Assembly (NCBI GenBank): GCA_963971285.1
Contig: OZ020262.1
Span: 5,861,036-5,925,035, forward strand
Direction of reading: 5' to 3'
DNA from: Astropecten irregularis
Taxonomy: Eukaryota > Echinodermata > Asteroidea > Paxillosida > Astropectinidae
DNA length: 64,000 nucleotides
Part shown: in pieces, positions 21,991 to 34,080 of the stretch
How the letters are laid out: each line of letters starts with the position of its first letter
Numbering within the stretch: position 1 is the first letter of the stretch
Notes under the pieces: generated by a model
The model's input: the letters and a program-made list of their open reading frames with translations, nothing else
Databases searched by the model: none
What the model was told of the DNA's origin: nothing
Position numbers and translations under genes: made by a program

Positions 21991-22883
21991 ACCGTATCGA
22001 TCCTGATGCACAGCGCCACCTACAGGTGAACCTTGATAAATTTTTCATTTTTTTGGCAGTCGCCTCGGAATCAGAACTCTGTTTTTACAGCTCCTATTGA
22101 GTGCTTAGCGTATTAAAAGGAATAAGAGCCCAAAGAAAATGGAGATTATCCGGAGGATTAGCAGCTCAACTGAAAGGTAATCCACACCATAGGCGCCCTT
22201 TGGTATGTCTAAGAAGGACACAGAGGCAAAGAAGACATAGGTCCTCAGAATAGATTGTGAACATTGCGATCAATAATCTTACAGGAGTTTCGATTCGGAA
22301 GACACTGCAGTGGCATATTATGTATACCTATTCACGGAAAGAAACTGCTGATATAATAAATTTTTATTCCTGGTCGGCTACTGTTTTACTTCCCTACAAC
22401 ACTGATTTTTGCTTGTGCAGTGCATTTTCTGTGTTGATGCTGCTTCGTGTATGAGAGAGTGTTGTTCTTTTTGGGTTGGGCTCTTCAACTCAAGCTCCAA
22501 CAATATTGACCAAGTTATCAGGAGCTCATACAGAGCAACATCCTAGTGGCCTGACCCAGAGTCAACATGCTGTGCTTAGTCCCAAAGGCTCTCGCCTAGA
22601 ACTTAGAAGAATAGGTTCCGATTCATCGAGTAAGACGTGTGCAGCACCGTGCCTAGCCCACATGGACAACTCGGGTTGACGCAGTGACGTCGAACTTTGA
22701 GAAGCCAACTTTTGGCAGGCTGCATTTTAGGTTCAAGTACAGGGTATGTCAACTTGTGGCGGTAGAATCGACTCGACACAATACGTCAAGTCTCCAAACA
22801 GCGCACCAAGTTGATACTAGGAGCACCGTCGCAGCCCGTAGACTACAACCACCGTGAACCGGGTACCATGGGAAGTGTTGATT

Positions 22884-23178
22884 GAACCTGTCCCCACGCC
22901 AGGCCGTATGGAACTTTCCAGTCAACAGCTTCTCTCATCAGCGATACCAGCGAGAGCTCTCTAGTCCCCCCTTGTCAACGGCTGAGCCACCAGCTCGCCA
23001 TCATGTCAGAGTCCGGGGACAGAGGGCTGAGGACACCCTCACCAACCCTCCTAGTCACCCCTCCTTCCCCACCGCCAGTCGACAACCAGGACCCTTCTCC
23101 CAAACAGAGGTCCAGAAAGCTTCATCGCGGGAGAGCGGTGACTTCAAAGTCAAAAGCTGCCCTCCTACACATCAGATG
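22884..23178 (+). CDS. Possible coding exon of unknown product
   Basis: One frame is open from a TGA at about 22881 to a TAA at 23179. From the ATG at 23003 it gives 59 residues: MSESGDRGLRTPSPTLLVTP, a proline-rich stretch with PPSPPPVDN, then a basic tail KQRSRKLHRGRAVTSKSK. The frame ends CAGATG|GTAATAAT, so the stop could instead be the start of an intron. The composition looks protein-like, but I recognise no family. A second frame over the same DNA is also open. It may be a fragment or a first exon of an unseen gene. Confidence 0.25.
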
Positions 23179-23236
23179 GTAATAATTGTTTGATTCAGTC
23201 TTGTCAGTGATCATTAGAAATATTTTTGATTGTCTT

Positions 23237-23770
23237 AAAGGTACAGTACATGATTGGTAACATACCCGAACAGAAATGTTCACTGATTCACGTATAGGGG
23301 CTTTCAGGACATGAAGATGGTGCTGGTAGAAACATACCATTAAAGGTACCGTACAGATTATTGGTAACATACCCAAACAGAAAATGTTCACAGATTTACG
23401 TATAACTTTCAGGACATGAAGATGGTGCTGGTGGAAACATACCGTTAAAGGTACAGTACAAAATTGGTAGCATACCCAAACATAATTTCTCACTGATTCA
23501 CGTATAACTTTCAGGGTATCAAGATGGTACTGGTAGGAACAGAGCGTTAAAATATTTCCGCCTGAAATGGTGTATTTATTCAGAAATTAGTAAAACAACG
23601 ACCGAAAACAGTTTTGATCTCGGGGTAAGATCAAAACCATTCTTTATGTTTTATAAGAAAATTTGAGTCGCGTTTTCGCTATTTTCTTAGTCTCAGATGT
23701 CCGATTGAGCTCAAATTTTCACAGGTTTATTATTTCATGTACATGTTTGATCAGTTAGGCATAATTTATA
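23237..23770 (+). mobile_element. Family E repeat, subtype 1, with tandem amplification of its first part
   Basis: Three tandem units of about 105 bp begin AAAGGTACAGTACATGATTG (23239), AAAGGTACCGTACAGATTAT (23342) and AAAGGTACAGTACAAAATTG (23449). Each contains TTCACAGATTTACGTATAAC-like and GACATGAAGATGGTGCTGGT-like blocks. The last unit runs into the usual body with TTTTGATCTCGGGGTAAGAT and the tail TTTTCACAGGTTTATTATTT. Confidence 0.75.
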
Positions 23771-24026
23771 GCAGCCCTAGCAAACCTACCACTTACAAAC
23801 TCGCTTGTTTACATTCAGTCTTTGAAATGCCGTCAATATCTTCTGTAATATTATTGTTGTAACATGGCGGCGTAAAATGATAATACATTATTAAAACTTA
23901 CTTCAATAGCAAGACACTGTATACATGTACTATACGTATGTTTTCAATTCATAAGCAAAATTTCGGCATGAAGTCCAATTTTACGGACAAAATTAATAGT
24001 CATTTGCAAATTATCAAAGTTTGAGC

Positions 24027-24266
24027 ACCAGGGACCAATTCATAGAGCTGCTTAAGCACACAAAAAATGCTTAAGCTTGAAAAGTCTTCCTTGATCAAAA
24101 CGGATTATACCAACCAAATATTCATGTGATGTTTACTGCTTTTGACTTGTATTTGACCAATGTTTTCACAAGGAGTTTTGGCTGGCATATTGATTTTATT
24201 TACCATGGTTTTTGGTGCTTAATCAAATGTTGGTGCTTAAGCAGCTCTATGAAATTGGTCCCAGGG
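24027..24266. mobile_element. Family A MITE-like element, GCTTAAGCA subfamily
   Basis: Inverted ends CATAGAGCTGCTTAAGCACA and TGCTTAAGCAGCTCTATG enclose ATTCATGTGATGTTTACTGC, TTTTGACTTGTATTTGACCA and AGGAGTTTTGGCTGGCATAT. It is essentially complete at about 240 bp. Confidence 0.85.
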
Positions 24267-25423
24267 ATATACAATTGCTGCCGAGCCTACGTGTAAACCG
24301 TGTGGTGCAGTGAGATTTGTAAGTGGATATATAGAAATCGGCAAAGTTCGAGGCCGCGCCAAGAAACCCGGATGAATCGTGTTCAATTACATGAACACAT
24401 CCCAACTGTAACCTCACCTTAGTATAAAAAAACCCGGACATTTTCATTACAAAAGCAACAAAAAACCCCACTGCATTGAAATATTGAATTATCAAAACTT
24501 GAAATATTGACAAGAATTGTTTGTCCACCCCTTGAGTAAACCGCAAACCCACGGAGAACAATCTATCAATGTTTGCAGTTTTCATTTTGACATTTTTTTC
24601 GGGGGCGAAGTGAATTTCAGGTCACCAAATCGATCGTACGATGTCTTAACTTCAAGATTGTAAACCCAGATTTTTTTCCTCATGAATTTATGAAATTTAG
24701 AAGAAAACTTGAAGTTTCTGTGTTTGTCTCGCTTGGGCTGTGGCTGTCATTTACGGTGTGTAACTTGATACGCCCCGTTACTTTTCAACGGGGCTACTTT
24801 TGTGGAGTTGCTGGGGCTTTTATGTGTCTCCGTTGGGACGGTTTAGGTGGGCAAATGTCAGGCCAAAAAATGAATTGATTTTTTTGTCCTTCTCGTTTTA
24901 CAATAGCGAGGAGGTCCATTGTGGTTTATTCCCCGTCTGTTCAGAGTGTTCTGTGCTCTGTTATTCCAGTGCTGTCGCCGCAGCTTGCTCTTTTGTTTAT
25001 GACGTGAAAGTGGAAAGAAAATATTTCGCCTGACTCACAAAGGATGCAGATTGTTTTTGTATAAAGCATTCAGATGTCAGCTCACAGGTCATGGTTGTCA
25101 TGCAACAACGCCCTCTGTCGTTCAGGTGTCACCAGTCCAACTGTCCGAGTGAGGTCACAATAAAAAGAATCCGTTCTTGAGATCACTGAACAAGAATTGA
25201 TGATTTTGAGCTGCCGAAAGCGGGGCGTGGCCTCGAAATCGGTGGGGGCATTCAGATTGAACCCCGGTGCATGCATGATACCCCTTGTGTGGATGTGCAC
25301 CGGGGCCCTACGCAGTTACGGCCCAGGGGTCTTATGACAGAACCTGCTAGAAGACAGTACTTCGTTCCCATTCAATTTCCCATTCAAAATATGGAATTTG
25401 GGCAACTATAGACATGGGGTGCT
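24267..25423. other. Intergenic DNA
   Basis: Mixed-composition sequence without a supported gene. No repeat from the window's families was recognised. Confidence 0.35.
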
Positions 25424-25735
25424 GTGGCCTAAGTTGTCTGGCGTGTCGTTCTTGTGGTCAATCTACAGATTGTGGGTTCGAATCCAGCCATGGGCTAGTG
25501 GTGCTTACATCCTTAAGCAAGACGCTTTGTCACATATTGCTCATCTTCACCCAGGAGTAAATGGGTACCTGTGAGGGTTGAGATGGCTTGAGTTTAGGCT
25601 TAATTAGAATTGTGCGCCTTACAGCAGCCGTGGCTGTATACTCCCCAGGGAGTTGAGATTGTTTCAGGAATGTATAATAATAATTGTAGCACAATGACCA
25701 GGGATAATAGTAATACGCGCGCATCATACGTTGAT
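25424..25735 (+). mobile_element. tRNA-derived SINE, family 2, full length
   Basis: The A-box-like TGTGGCCTAAGTTGTCTGG and B box GTGGGTTCGAATCC lie about 50 bp apart. They are followed by CAGCCATGGGCTAGTGGTGC, CCCAGGAGTAAATGGGTACC, GGAGTTGAGATTGTTTCAGG and an AT-rich TAATAATAAT tail. The order matches the inverted, shorter copy at 14.6-14.8 kb. Confidence 0.8.
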
Positions 25736-26233
25736 AGTGATAGACTCAGGTGCCTTGGCCACCAATGTCCTCTGTGAGAGCCTCGGTTTTCCAAGTCGGC
25801 CCATGATCAAAAGGGCTAAGAAGTAAACAGGCGCTCGTGAGCTGGCTTGGAGACGGGTCCTCATAGCACGAGCTGACGTCAGCTCAGAGTGTTGCAAATC
25901 CTTACGATCCCCCTGCGTACTATTGATTTCCGTTTGCTTTCCCAAGAGATTACTCAGGTGTTCTGTACCGTTAGTCTTTTTTTTTTTAACTACGGAAGCA
26001 CACAAAGTCTTCAAAATCGATTCCGACCACGTTTTTCCCTTCCGAATTTACAAGGGGTTGTTTCTTTGGGCCCATGACCGCTGTCCATCAAGCCGCGCTA
26101 GCTGCTCCTGTCATGCTAGTGTTGTCCCCTGTTGATTTAGATTGAAGCTCCTTGTTGATCCACTTCGAAGTTTGTAAAGGTGTATGGTTGTACTTGTAGA
26201 GAAGTGCTAGATTATGGATGCACTGTATTGAAA

Positions 26234-26373
26234 TGCCATGTTGGGTCGATTCACCAAACTCATCGTAACTTACATACCAATCGTAAGACTTATGACGCAT
26301 TGCAGCCATTATGTAGGATGCATACGATGGGCTATGTACTCATAACTCGAGTTACGATCGATCGTAGGGTTTG
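26234..26373. mobile_element. Family D MITE-like element
   Basis: Carries TTCACCAAACTCATCGTAAC at one end and ACTCGAGTTACGATCGATCG followed by TAGGG at the other, with GCATTGCAGCC in the middle. The orientation is opposite to the pair at 27 kb. Confidence 0.75.
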
Positions 26374-26983
26374 ATAATGATGTTTAGGGTCAGTGACTTT
26401 GGTTAGGCTTTGATGGTTCAAATCATGCAATCTGATTGGTCGACAACATTTTGGCCATTTCTGGCGTCGCTCGTTGTAAAGTTTCGTTTTAAAAAAGAAG
26501 GCAACTTTACCTGATCTGTGCTTGAAGCCAGGCAGGAAGAATGCTGACATGATGTTGTCGGTCTCAGCGAAGAGCGACTCCAACCGAAGGTAATTATCAG
26601 CGGTCCACCCAATTTTGAAGCAGCTGAATAAAAATAATGGTTTTATAATAGTCGTTTCGATTATTAAGGTTAGGATTTGAACTAAATGCACAAAACTAAG
26701 ATTAATCTTAACTTCGAGATAACAAATATCACCATAGTGATTTGTATTGTGATATCACACATTGCTTAGCAATGAGGATTGATCTTCAAAGGACATATGC
26801 AACAATAAGACGCACAAAGTAAAACATGAGTATGAGAATGTACTAAGTTGACAAAGCAAATGATTGGTACACAGGGTTAACGTTGAGGGAAATCGTTCAG
26901 CTGAACTTGTGTACATTTCTCTTACACATATTATGACACAGGCAAAATTTGGACAATGAACATGCAACACAGTAAAGAACTTG
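26374..26983. other. Intergenic DNA with a partial family H repeat
   Basis: 26.69-26.78 kb contains AAGATTAATCTTAACTTCGA, ATATCACCATAGTGATTTGT and CACACATTGCTTAGCAAT. The last two match the family H element at 46.2 kb. Nothing else is recognised. Confidence 0.4.
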
Positions 26984-27300
26984 GGGTCGATTTCACAAAG
27001 CCCTACGATCGATCGTAACTCGAGTTAAAAAGGATAACCAATCGTTTATCAAGGGCTGCAAATGATGCAATGTATCATAAGTCCTATTACGATTGATAGT
27101 AAGTTACGATGAATTTGGTGAAATCGACCACTGGCATTGTACAATGTACCTCGGCTGGTGTCGATTTCACGAAGTCCTACGATCGATCGTATCTCGAGTT
27201 ACGAAGGATAACCCATCGTATCCTGCGCATAAGGCTTTAATGCATCATAAGTCCTACGATTGATAGTAAGTTACGATGAGTTTGGTGAAATAAACCCCCG
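26984..27300. mobile_element. Two adjacent family D MITE-like elements
   Basis: One copy covers about 26984-27135 and a second about 27158-27300, in the same orientation. Each runs from GTCGATTTCACRAAG through CCTACGATCGATCGTA and ACTCGAGTTA to GATTGATAGTAAGTTACGAT and a terminal TTTGGTGAAAT. They are separated by about 20 bp of unrelated sequence, so either insertion next to an existing copy or a tandem duplication is possible. Confidence 0.8.
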
Positions 27301-27629
27301 GGGGTACAATTTACAGAAAAATAGAAACATGACTCCGTTGTGATCGCCTTGACTGAACATTACGCTGTTTAGTAACGCGGAAAAATGGCGCGGCGCGTGT
27401 AACTTACGTGGATAATTTTACAACCGTTGTGGGTATGTGTACTTTGACCCAAACCTGTTGTAAACAATTGCCTTTTCTCAGTCAGTCCAAACCATACTTT
27501 CTCTCTAAAAGACAAATGTACTGATAATGCCTAGCTCTCCTTGCATGTATGTTTTCCTGTGGTGCAGCTCAATGAAACGCGTTTTCATCCTATTGGCTAT
27601 ATACAGAAAAGTGTGCACGTATTTAAGGT

Positions 27630-27998
27630 AATTTCATACTTTGATTTTTGTCAAAGAAATGCAGATTCATGGGCAAAAGTATCCAGAAAGATACAGTAAC
27701 AGTCATCTGTGAAATTTTTAGTCCCATACGGCGCCCACTTTGTGAGAAAACAGTGAAAAACGCCCACGGTATGTTAAAAAAACGTTTCACGGGAATTTGT
27801 TTATCTTCTGAAGACCAAATTGTTTTAAGTCAATTGGTTTTACTCTTTTCTGGATAATGCAGTATTTCAGACAGACAAATTTAACGGTATGTTTCTACCA
27901 TCACCATCTTTATACCTTGTAAGTTATAGATAAATCTGTCAAGATTTCTGTTTCGGAATGCTACCAAGGTATGATAGTACCTTTAAAGCAATGTGACT
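27630..27998. mobile_element. Family E repeat, subtype 2
   Basis: Ends AAGGTAATTTCATACTTTGA and CCAAGGTATGATAGTACCTT are inverted repeats. The interior has ATGCAGATTCATGGGCAAAA, AGATACAGTAACAGTCATCT and CGGTATGTTTCTACCATCAC. It shares one half with subtype 1 but has a different other half. Further subtype 2 copies lie at 40.8-41.0 and 55.07-55.4 kb. Confidence 0.75.
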
Positions 27999-28582
27999 TC
28001 ATCAGAACATTATCAACATTATTATTATAATTGATGGGCTCTTAGTTTTTCAGCGAAAAGAGCGAAGTAAGCAGCAAAGTTAGCGGCGAAGTAAGCAGCA
28101 AAATCAGCAGCCAAACTACCATCACATGTGAACGTACCTACATTTATAAAGCACCCCAAATCCCCAGCTAATTCCCAAATTTACAACGATCCATCTTTAA
28201 GCTCTTCCCTCTCAATTTAAGCCCAACACCGAATCACTAATCAGTTATAACGGGATTGGAAACTGAATCAATTACTGGGCTATGTTGTCCGTCGGAAAGG
28301 GCTCTTTGCCACTCGAGTTCCTGATCGATACCGACCATTATAACGAAATCCCCGGCCTCTTAAGCAAAGCACACGGCTCGCCGAGCGATCAGAATACATA
28401 ACACCGTAATCGATAGGGCTTGGCAGTGGACTACATGACGGTGTTTTTATTCTTGGCTGGCTGGCAAAGGAGGAAAACACAAAATGAAAACCGTGGACAG
28501 AAAAACGGTGTAATTTTATGCGATAAGCTGCTAGTGTCGTACACGGTTTTCCTGGCTAGCCACGAGACCGTATTTACCACCC

Positions 28583-31181
28583 ATGTCTGTCGAGGGCTAC
28601 GACCGGGCATCGCGGCGCTGGAGGCCGGTCGGAATGCGGCGACTGACTGCGTGGCTTACGGGAAAGACTGGATTATACACGTAAGGTTTCTTACATTGCA
28701 CACAAACGGATGAACACGGCATACTCAGTACGTGTTGAGTGCACATGAAAACAAAATTCATGCGTTGGCTCAGATGGGATTCGAACCCACGACCTTTTGC
28801 TTACAACTGCATTGGCGAAAGAAATCATGGAACAAGGAACAATATCTTGACCACTACTGCCCAGTGGATGGACAAAGGTATGGTCATGTCCAGCCCATTG
28901 TCTCCGGACACGAGCATGTCCAAATGCTCGCCTTACTTTATTTGACAAAGGAGCTATTGTTAATGATTATTATTTTTTGTTTTGTGTTCCATGCAGGATT
29001 CCCATTGACCCGGCCCCACCCTATGAAATGACGTCATCGACTAGAACCAATGGTTCGATGGGGACATATCAAACTGGTGAGAGCTTTTTCCGTAGCCTTT
29101 TCGAAACATTTCAAACTGTGCAAATCCACTCTTTTGAGTGAAATTTCATTCCCTAATACACCGACTGAGACCAGGGGCCAATTTCACGGCGCTGCTTAGC
29201 ACAAAAATTTGCTAAGCATGACATATCTGTCTTAATAATAAAAACAGGATTAACAACCAAATTTCCATGTGTTGTGTATCACTCGTGATTGTTATTTGGC
29301 TGTTGTTTGATGACCATGAAAATCAAATGGAATTTTTAACGGTTTGTTTTTAGGCAAGAAATTTTTGTGCTAAGCAATTTTGTATTGTGCTTAGCAGCTC
29401 CATGAAATTGGCCCAGACATAATTATGACCTATAAAATCAGTATTGTAATGCATAGTCATCATAGGTAAAGGTACAGTACAGGATAGTTGACATACCAAA
29501 ACAGAAATGTTCACAGATTTACGTATAACTGTCAGGATATAAAGACGGTGATGGTAGAAACATACCGTTAAAACATTTCCGGCTGAAATGCTGTATTCAT
29601 CTAGAAATTAGTAAAACAATGGCCGAGGACAGTTGTGATCTCGGGGTAAGATCAAAACCATTTTTTTATGTTTCATAAGAACATTATAAGAACATTTTAG
29701 TAGGGTTTTCGCCTTTTTTCTCGCGACTCAGATGTCCGATTGAGCTCACATTTTCACAGGTTTATTATTTCGTGTACATGTTGGATTCGACAGCATGTGA
29801 GTGTTGCCAGTTCTGTGGCCGTTGCCAATCATGTATTATACCTTAGCTTTAAGCGTTCAGTCAGTGTTCCCTCTCATCAATAGTCACCATAACGTTAGTC
29901 AGAAGATGATGCAAATAGGCCCTAGATGTTTGGCAATCATGGTTGAGGTTAAAATTCGTGCGTTCACGAACCGCCATCAAGATTGCTATGTATGTCCTTG
30001 CTGGACGTGATAATTGGATTTGATCTATCGGGGAGGGAAAAGCTGAAAGCTGGGGAGGATTGGGATCGATAGGACCCGCTAGACGGGCTGGCTGGATCTC
30101 GCTCTCCGTTTGTCCTGGTGATTGAAATTGGTGTCACTGCAAACAACCTCTGCTTGATAATAATCAGGAGTGTTTTTCCTTCTTATCTCTTTCTATCCAC
30201 GTCCCAGGCGATTTTTCCTCCGATGCCGGTATGCTCAAGGACCCTTACGCCCTGACGCTTCATTTTGTCACCGATCCAGGAGGCGGAACCAAAACCAAGA
30301 ACCTCATCAGACCTCTGGTGAAGTGGTTCGATCCGTCCTTCAAACTGTTCAACATCGCCGAGCGGAGCAAGCCGAATGGAGTCAGGGGAAGGCCGGCCGA
30401 GAAGGACGTCTTCCCGTCCCTGTCCGTGGTGCTGTTTCTCAACCACGGCGGAGAGGAGGAGGGAGAAGAAGGTGTTGGGAGGGGGAGTAGAGTCCAGGAG
30501 TGTCAGGAGTTTCTGAACAGGAAGCCCTGGGTGCATCACCACCGGGCATCGACTCCTAGCAGAGTCGGCCTCTGCGAGCCGAACAATCAGAACTTCTACA
30601 CCACAGAGCAAGAGATGCCACTCTGGGGTGTGAGGCAGGTCCACTACGGCAAGGAGCACCTCCGGTTCATGCTGTACACCTCCCGAGACGCCTGGCACGA
30701 CATGATACGCTTCTACTGCATGCTGCTCGGTCGGGACGTGGAGTACCAGAAGGACGACTTCTGCTACTTCGTGGTGCACGACAAAGACTCCAGCATGGAC
30801 ATCCAGTTTGCTCTGAAGAGCGTCCCCGAGGACTGTACTCCACGGCCTCTCAACTCGGCCTTCCTGCAATTCAAGGTCCTAGAGATCGGGGACCTTGTCC
30901 CCTTGCTGCCTCATTCTTGCTCTCCGATCAGCCCCCAGCGGTGGCAGACTACGGACCCTGACGGGAACGTGACGCTGCTCCTACTTGGCAAGAAAACCAT
31001 CAACAATAACCTCCCTTGCGTCAAGCCGCGACGGCAGTCTATCGATACGCTGCAGACTCTGCTAGCCCCGAAGGCACTGAGACCCCGAGCGAGCACTGCC
31101 AGGCGCCGTATGGGGACAACAACCACCCCGACACTCCCCGCAGTTGATGATGATGACGAAGAACAAAACCTCTCCTGTTAA
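28583..31181 (+). CDS. FAM124 family protein
   Basis: Three exons join in frame: 28583..28680, 28997..29076 and 30208..31181, giving 383 residues. The ATG at 28583 is the first in frame after a TAG about 54 bp upstream, and donors and acceptors are standard (TACAC|GTAAGG, ATGCAG|GA, AACTG|GTGAGA, TCCCAG|GC). The third exon carries the whole FAM124 domain: DPYALTLHFVTDPGG, FKLFNIAERS, PSLSVVLFLNHG, PWVHHHRAS, MPLWGVRQVHYGKEHLRFML, FYCMLLGRDVEYQK, then VPLLPHSCSPIS and RWQTTDPDGN. These match both vertebrate paralogues (FAM124A and FAM124B), so it may be the single pre-duplication gene. The domain is described as glyoxalase-like; I know of no firmly established function. The C-terminus ends in an acidic DDDDEE run and is shorter than in vertebrates. 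Intron 2 contains one family A and one family E repeat. Confidence 0.92.
29173..29416. mobile_element. Family A MITE-like element, GCTTAGCA subfamily, in FAM124 intron 2
   Basis: Ends GGGGCCAATTTCACGGCGCT and AGCTCCATGAAATTGGCCC flank CAGGATTAACAACCAAATTT and GTGATTGTTATTTGGCTGTT. It is full length at about 244 bp. Confidence 0.8.
29460..29835 (+). mobile_element. Family E repeat, subtype 1, in FAM124 intron 2
   Basis: Starts AAAGGTACAGTACAGGATAG and ends GCCAATCATGTATTATACCT. The interior hairpin block reads GTGATCTCGGGGTAAGATCA, where most other copies have TTTGATCT in the left arm. Confidence 0.75.
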
Positions 31182-31850
31182 ACTCGCAAACCCACTCAGC
31201 TAGCAACAGCCATTGCCACGTCCGGGAACCACACTGCTGCATACCTGAGCGACACTGTCATCAACTCGCCATCAACAAACTCATTCAAGAAGGTCATTGG
31301 CAGAACCTTCTAATCATACCTGCGCCCTCTCTCACCCGATGCGTTTATGCCCAGTATAGTAGGGTCCTGCATCGTATACATTCAGATTCAGATTCAGATA
31401 CCAACCAAAAACAAAGACTGATCTGACAATCCTCAAAACGGAATGCCACAAGGGAGACTACTCCAATGGGTCCTACACTGAAACCTTCTGTAATCTTCCA
31501 CAGCAAAATGGCCGTTAAGTCACACACAACCAACATTGAAATGATAACTGCCACTGAATCGAGCTCGAAAAGCATTTTACCAGTAGTATCTGAAACTTGA
31601 GATATTGTCCATCTTTCGTCTGCTAAAACCTACAGTCTTCAAAGCCATCGAAACTATGGAAAATCGTACAGGCTGATGCCAATGACACATGGCGACAATC
31701 CGCTTACTGTGTAACGGGATGTAACACACATGGAAAAACCTGTGTTCATTAAACTTGCAGTGGAAGAGACTGCAAAACCGCGTGGTAGACATGTGATCCA
31801 GCAAGACTCTTGGTGGCGCTAGACACACAATTTTAAGCATAACCGAAGTC
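31182..31850. other. FAM124 3' flank
   Basis: Presumed 3' untranslated and intergenic sequence. A short ATTCAG triple (CATTCAGATTCAGATTCAGA) lies near 31.38 kb. No clear polyadenylation signal could be assigned and no further exon is supported. Confidence 0.4.
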
Positions 31851-32076
31851 GTGTCCAAATTAGGCCGTGTCCCAATATTCTCTGGCTGCGGCTGCAAATT
31901 ACGCATGTACCTATGGCAGCCACTAGCCAGTGACTGCAGCCATTTTCATAGACTTTTGTGTTATTTGCGATCGCAGCCAGAGAATTGGGACAAGGCCTTA
32001 CATGGCTACGGCGTAAATTTCCACCTTTATGGCCGCAATACGCCCTATAGCCAGTTTTCTTTTGGACACGGCCCAT
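31851..32076. mobile_element. Nested MITE-like inverted repeats
   Basis: The outer pair is GTGTCCAAATTAGGCC and GGACACGGCC. The inner pair is GGCCGTGTCCCAAT with TTCTCTGGCTGCGGCTGC and GCAGCCAGAGAATTGGGACA ending AGGCC (about 31863-32000). The outer and inner ends share the GGCCGTGTCC motif, so this is one element inserted in a related one, or an element with a duplicated end. Confidence 0.65.
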
Positions 32077-33710
32077 GAATACGCATACAAATACGCCACA
32101 CAGCGACAGCAGAATAATTGATGTGTCTGTTGCCACCCACAGTTCGAAAGGGTTAAACTTTCCACATTATAAAGCAGGACACCACAGTGGAAAACGATTG
32201 ACTTTTTAAAAACACGTTTTAAGAAGGAAACAGAAATACTACTGTCTATATAGCGCCCTCTTGCAATACTCCCGATACCAAACTTTTCGAAAAAAGTGAA
32301 TTTTTTTCACATGTACAGAGGACTGCCCTTCCTTGCATGCAACAGTCGTAGGCTGAATATATTTTATTAGGAGGGCTTCGTGTACATAAACAAAGTATTA
32401 TAATTATGTAACTAATTATTCTAATATTGCGTTGATGACAATCCTGTTTGATGTTTATTAATTAACAATAATCATTATGCTTTTTTTTTCAATGTGTTAA
32501 TAATAGGGTTGTTTTTCGACAGAAAAATTAACTTCAGACATCTCTGTACGAAAGACGATGTAATTTTTTCAAATGAATTTGGATAACCAATTTGATGTTA
32601 TCAAAAATATTTCATAAAAAAAGCAACTCATTTAAAAAAAATTGACACTAATGAAACAATCCAATGCCACACCCTAAAACAGCCACGCCTCTAAAAAAGA
32701 GAATTTTGTAAGAGAAACAAGACTAGTGCCCTCCCCTGTATTTTTCTAGAGTTTTTTCGTAGATAATCGTCCTGTCCGTGACGTCATACTTAATAATGAC
32801 GTCATCTTATTACCCAATGTCTTTCAAAGATGTAATGTTAATAATAAGTCAACTAATCAATCATTTGATTAAGCTCCAACACGAGAGGGCGCTGAGCACA
32901 CATCTTCAAGAAAGTGCCTGTTCAGTGTTTGGATACAAAATGGCTGGCTATTATTTGTACGAATGAGAGTGCGGTATTTTTGGACAATTAATGTGTACAC
33001 TAATCATACATTCTGCTCTCTCATCGCAGCCAGAGACGCCCTCTCTGATTGAGATACGGTACATGTTTACGGCAGTGCAAAGGTCACGCATAGAACGCCC
33101 TCTTGTGTTGGAAAGTGTTTCCCTGAAGTTTTAATGCACAATGTGTAATTCTTAAATGCCCATTAAAAACAAATAGTTTGTCATATCAGAACGAACAAGA
33201 TTATGGATTTTGAAATGTTTATGCTGTACCTAATTGAATTTTACGTATTATACTAATAAAATAATAAAAATATAAATAAAAGACCCTTTAGTTCTTAAAC
33301 TATTTCGGCTCACTCTTTCAAAATTAAGGTCACATAATCAAATGCATTTTTTCCGTTTAAAAAATAATGCAGAATAAGCTACATGATACACTACACGCAT
33401 CAGCAAATTAATGTTCAGGACGTACATGACTATTTTGTGTCTAATGAGGGCGCCCTTTATAAATATTGCGGTGATAAATTGCTTTAATTTTTGGCAATCT
33501 GAACATGGGCACTTACACAAATCTACTTCATTGTATTAAAGTACAGTGTATTAAATGGTATTCTTCAGGACTGCCCCCCCCCCCCCATTATTGACGAGGC
33601 TTAGAACAGCGCCCTCACTTGACCAATAATAACATGATTGCAATTACCAAAGACATTGAAAACGCAGTGCATGCAAACAGATTAAAACACACTGCCAAAC
33701 ATTTTAAAGG
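32077..33710. other. AT-rich intergenic DNA
   Basis: Long AT-rich stretch with several short homopolymers, including a 13-base C run near 33.58 kb. No gene or window-family repeat was recognised. Confidence 0.4.
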
Positions 33711-34080
33711 TATGATCGGTAAAGGTCACAGAACAGCACTCGCACTTATAAATGTTCACAGATTTACGTATAACTTTCAGGGTACGAAGATGGTACTGGT
33801 AGAAACATACCGTTACAATATTTGCCTGAAAAGGTGTATTATCCAGAAATTAGTCAAACAAAGACCGAAAACAGTTTTGATCTCGGGGTAAGATTAAAAT
33901 CATTCTTTATGTTTTTTAAGAGAAATTGAGTCGGGTTTCCGCTATTTTTCTCGTGACTCTGATATCAGGTTGAGCTCAAATTTTCACAGGTTTATTATTT
34001 CATGTTCGTGTTTGATCAGACAAAGTGTGAGTGCTATTCTGTGACATTTACCAATCATGTATTATACCTTTAAAGCTCAA
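33711..34080 (+). mobile_element. Family E repeat, subtype 1
   Basis: Reads GGTAAAGGTCACAGAACAGC at the left, TTTTGATCTCGGGGTAAGAT in the middle and TTTACCAATCATGTATTATA followed by CCTTTAAAG at the right. CAGAACAGCACTC/GAGTGCTATTCTG forms an inverted pair near its ends. Confidence 0.75.

Noticed and set aside
28765..28925. tRNA-like text with GTGGGTTCGAATCCCA on the minus strand
   Set aside because: A good B box, but no A box at the right distance and no acceptor pairing; at most a SINE head. It lies in FAM124 intron 1.
30183..30869. 228-codon open frame antisense to FAM124
   Set aside because: Shadow of the long FAM124 exon; the sense strand carries the clear FAM124 domain.
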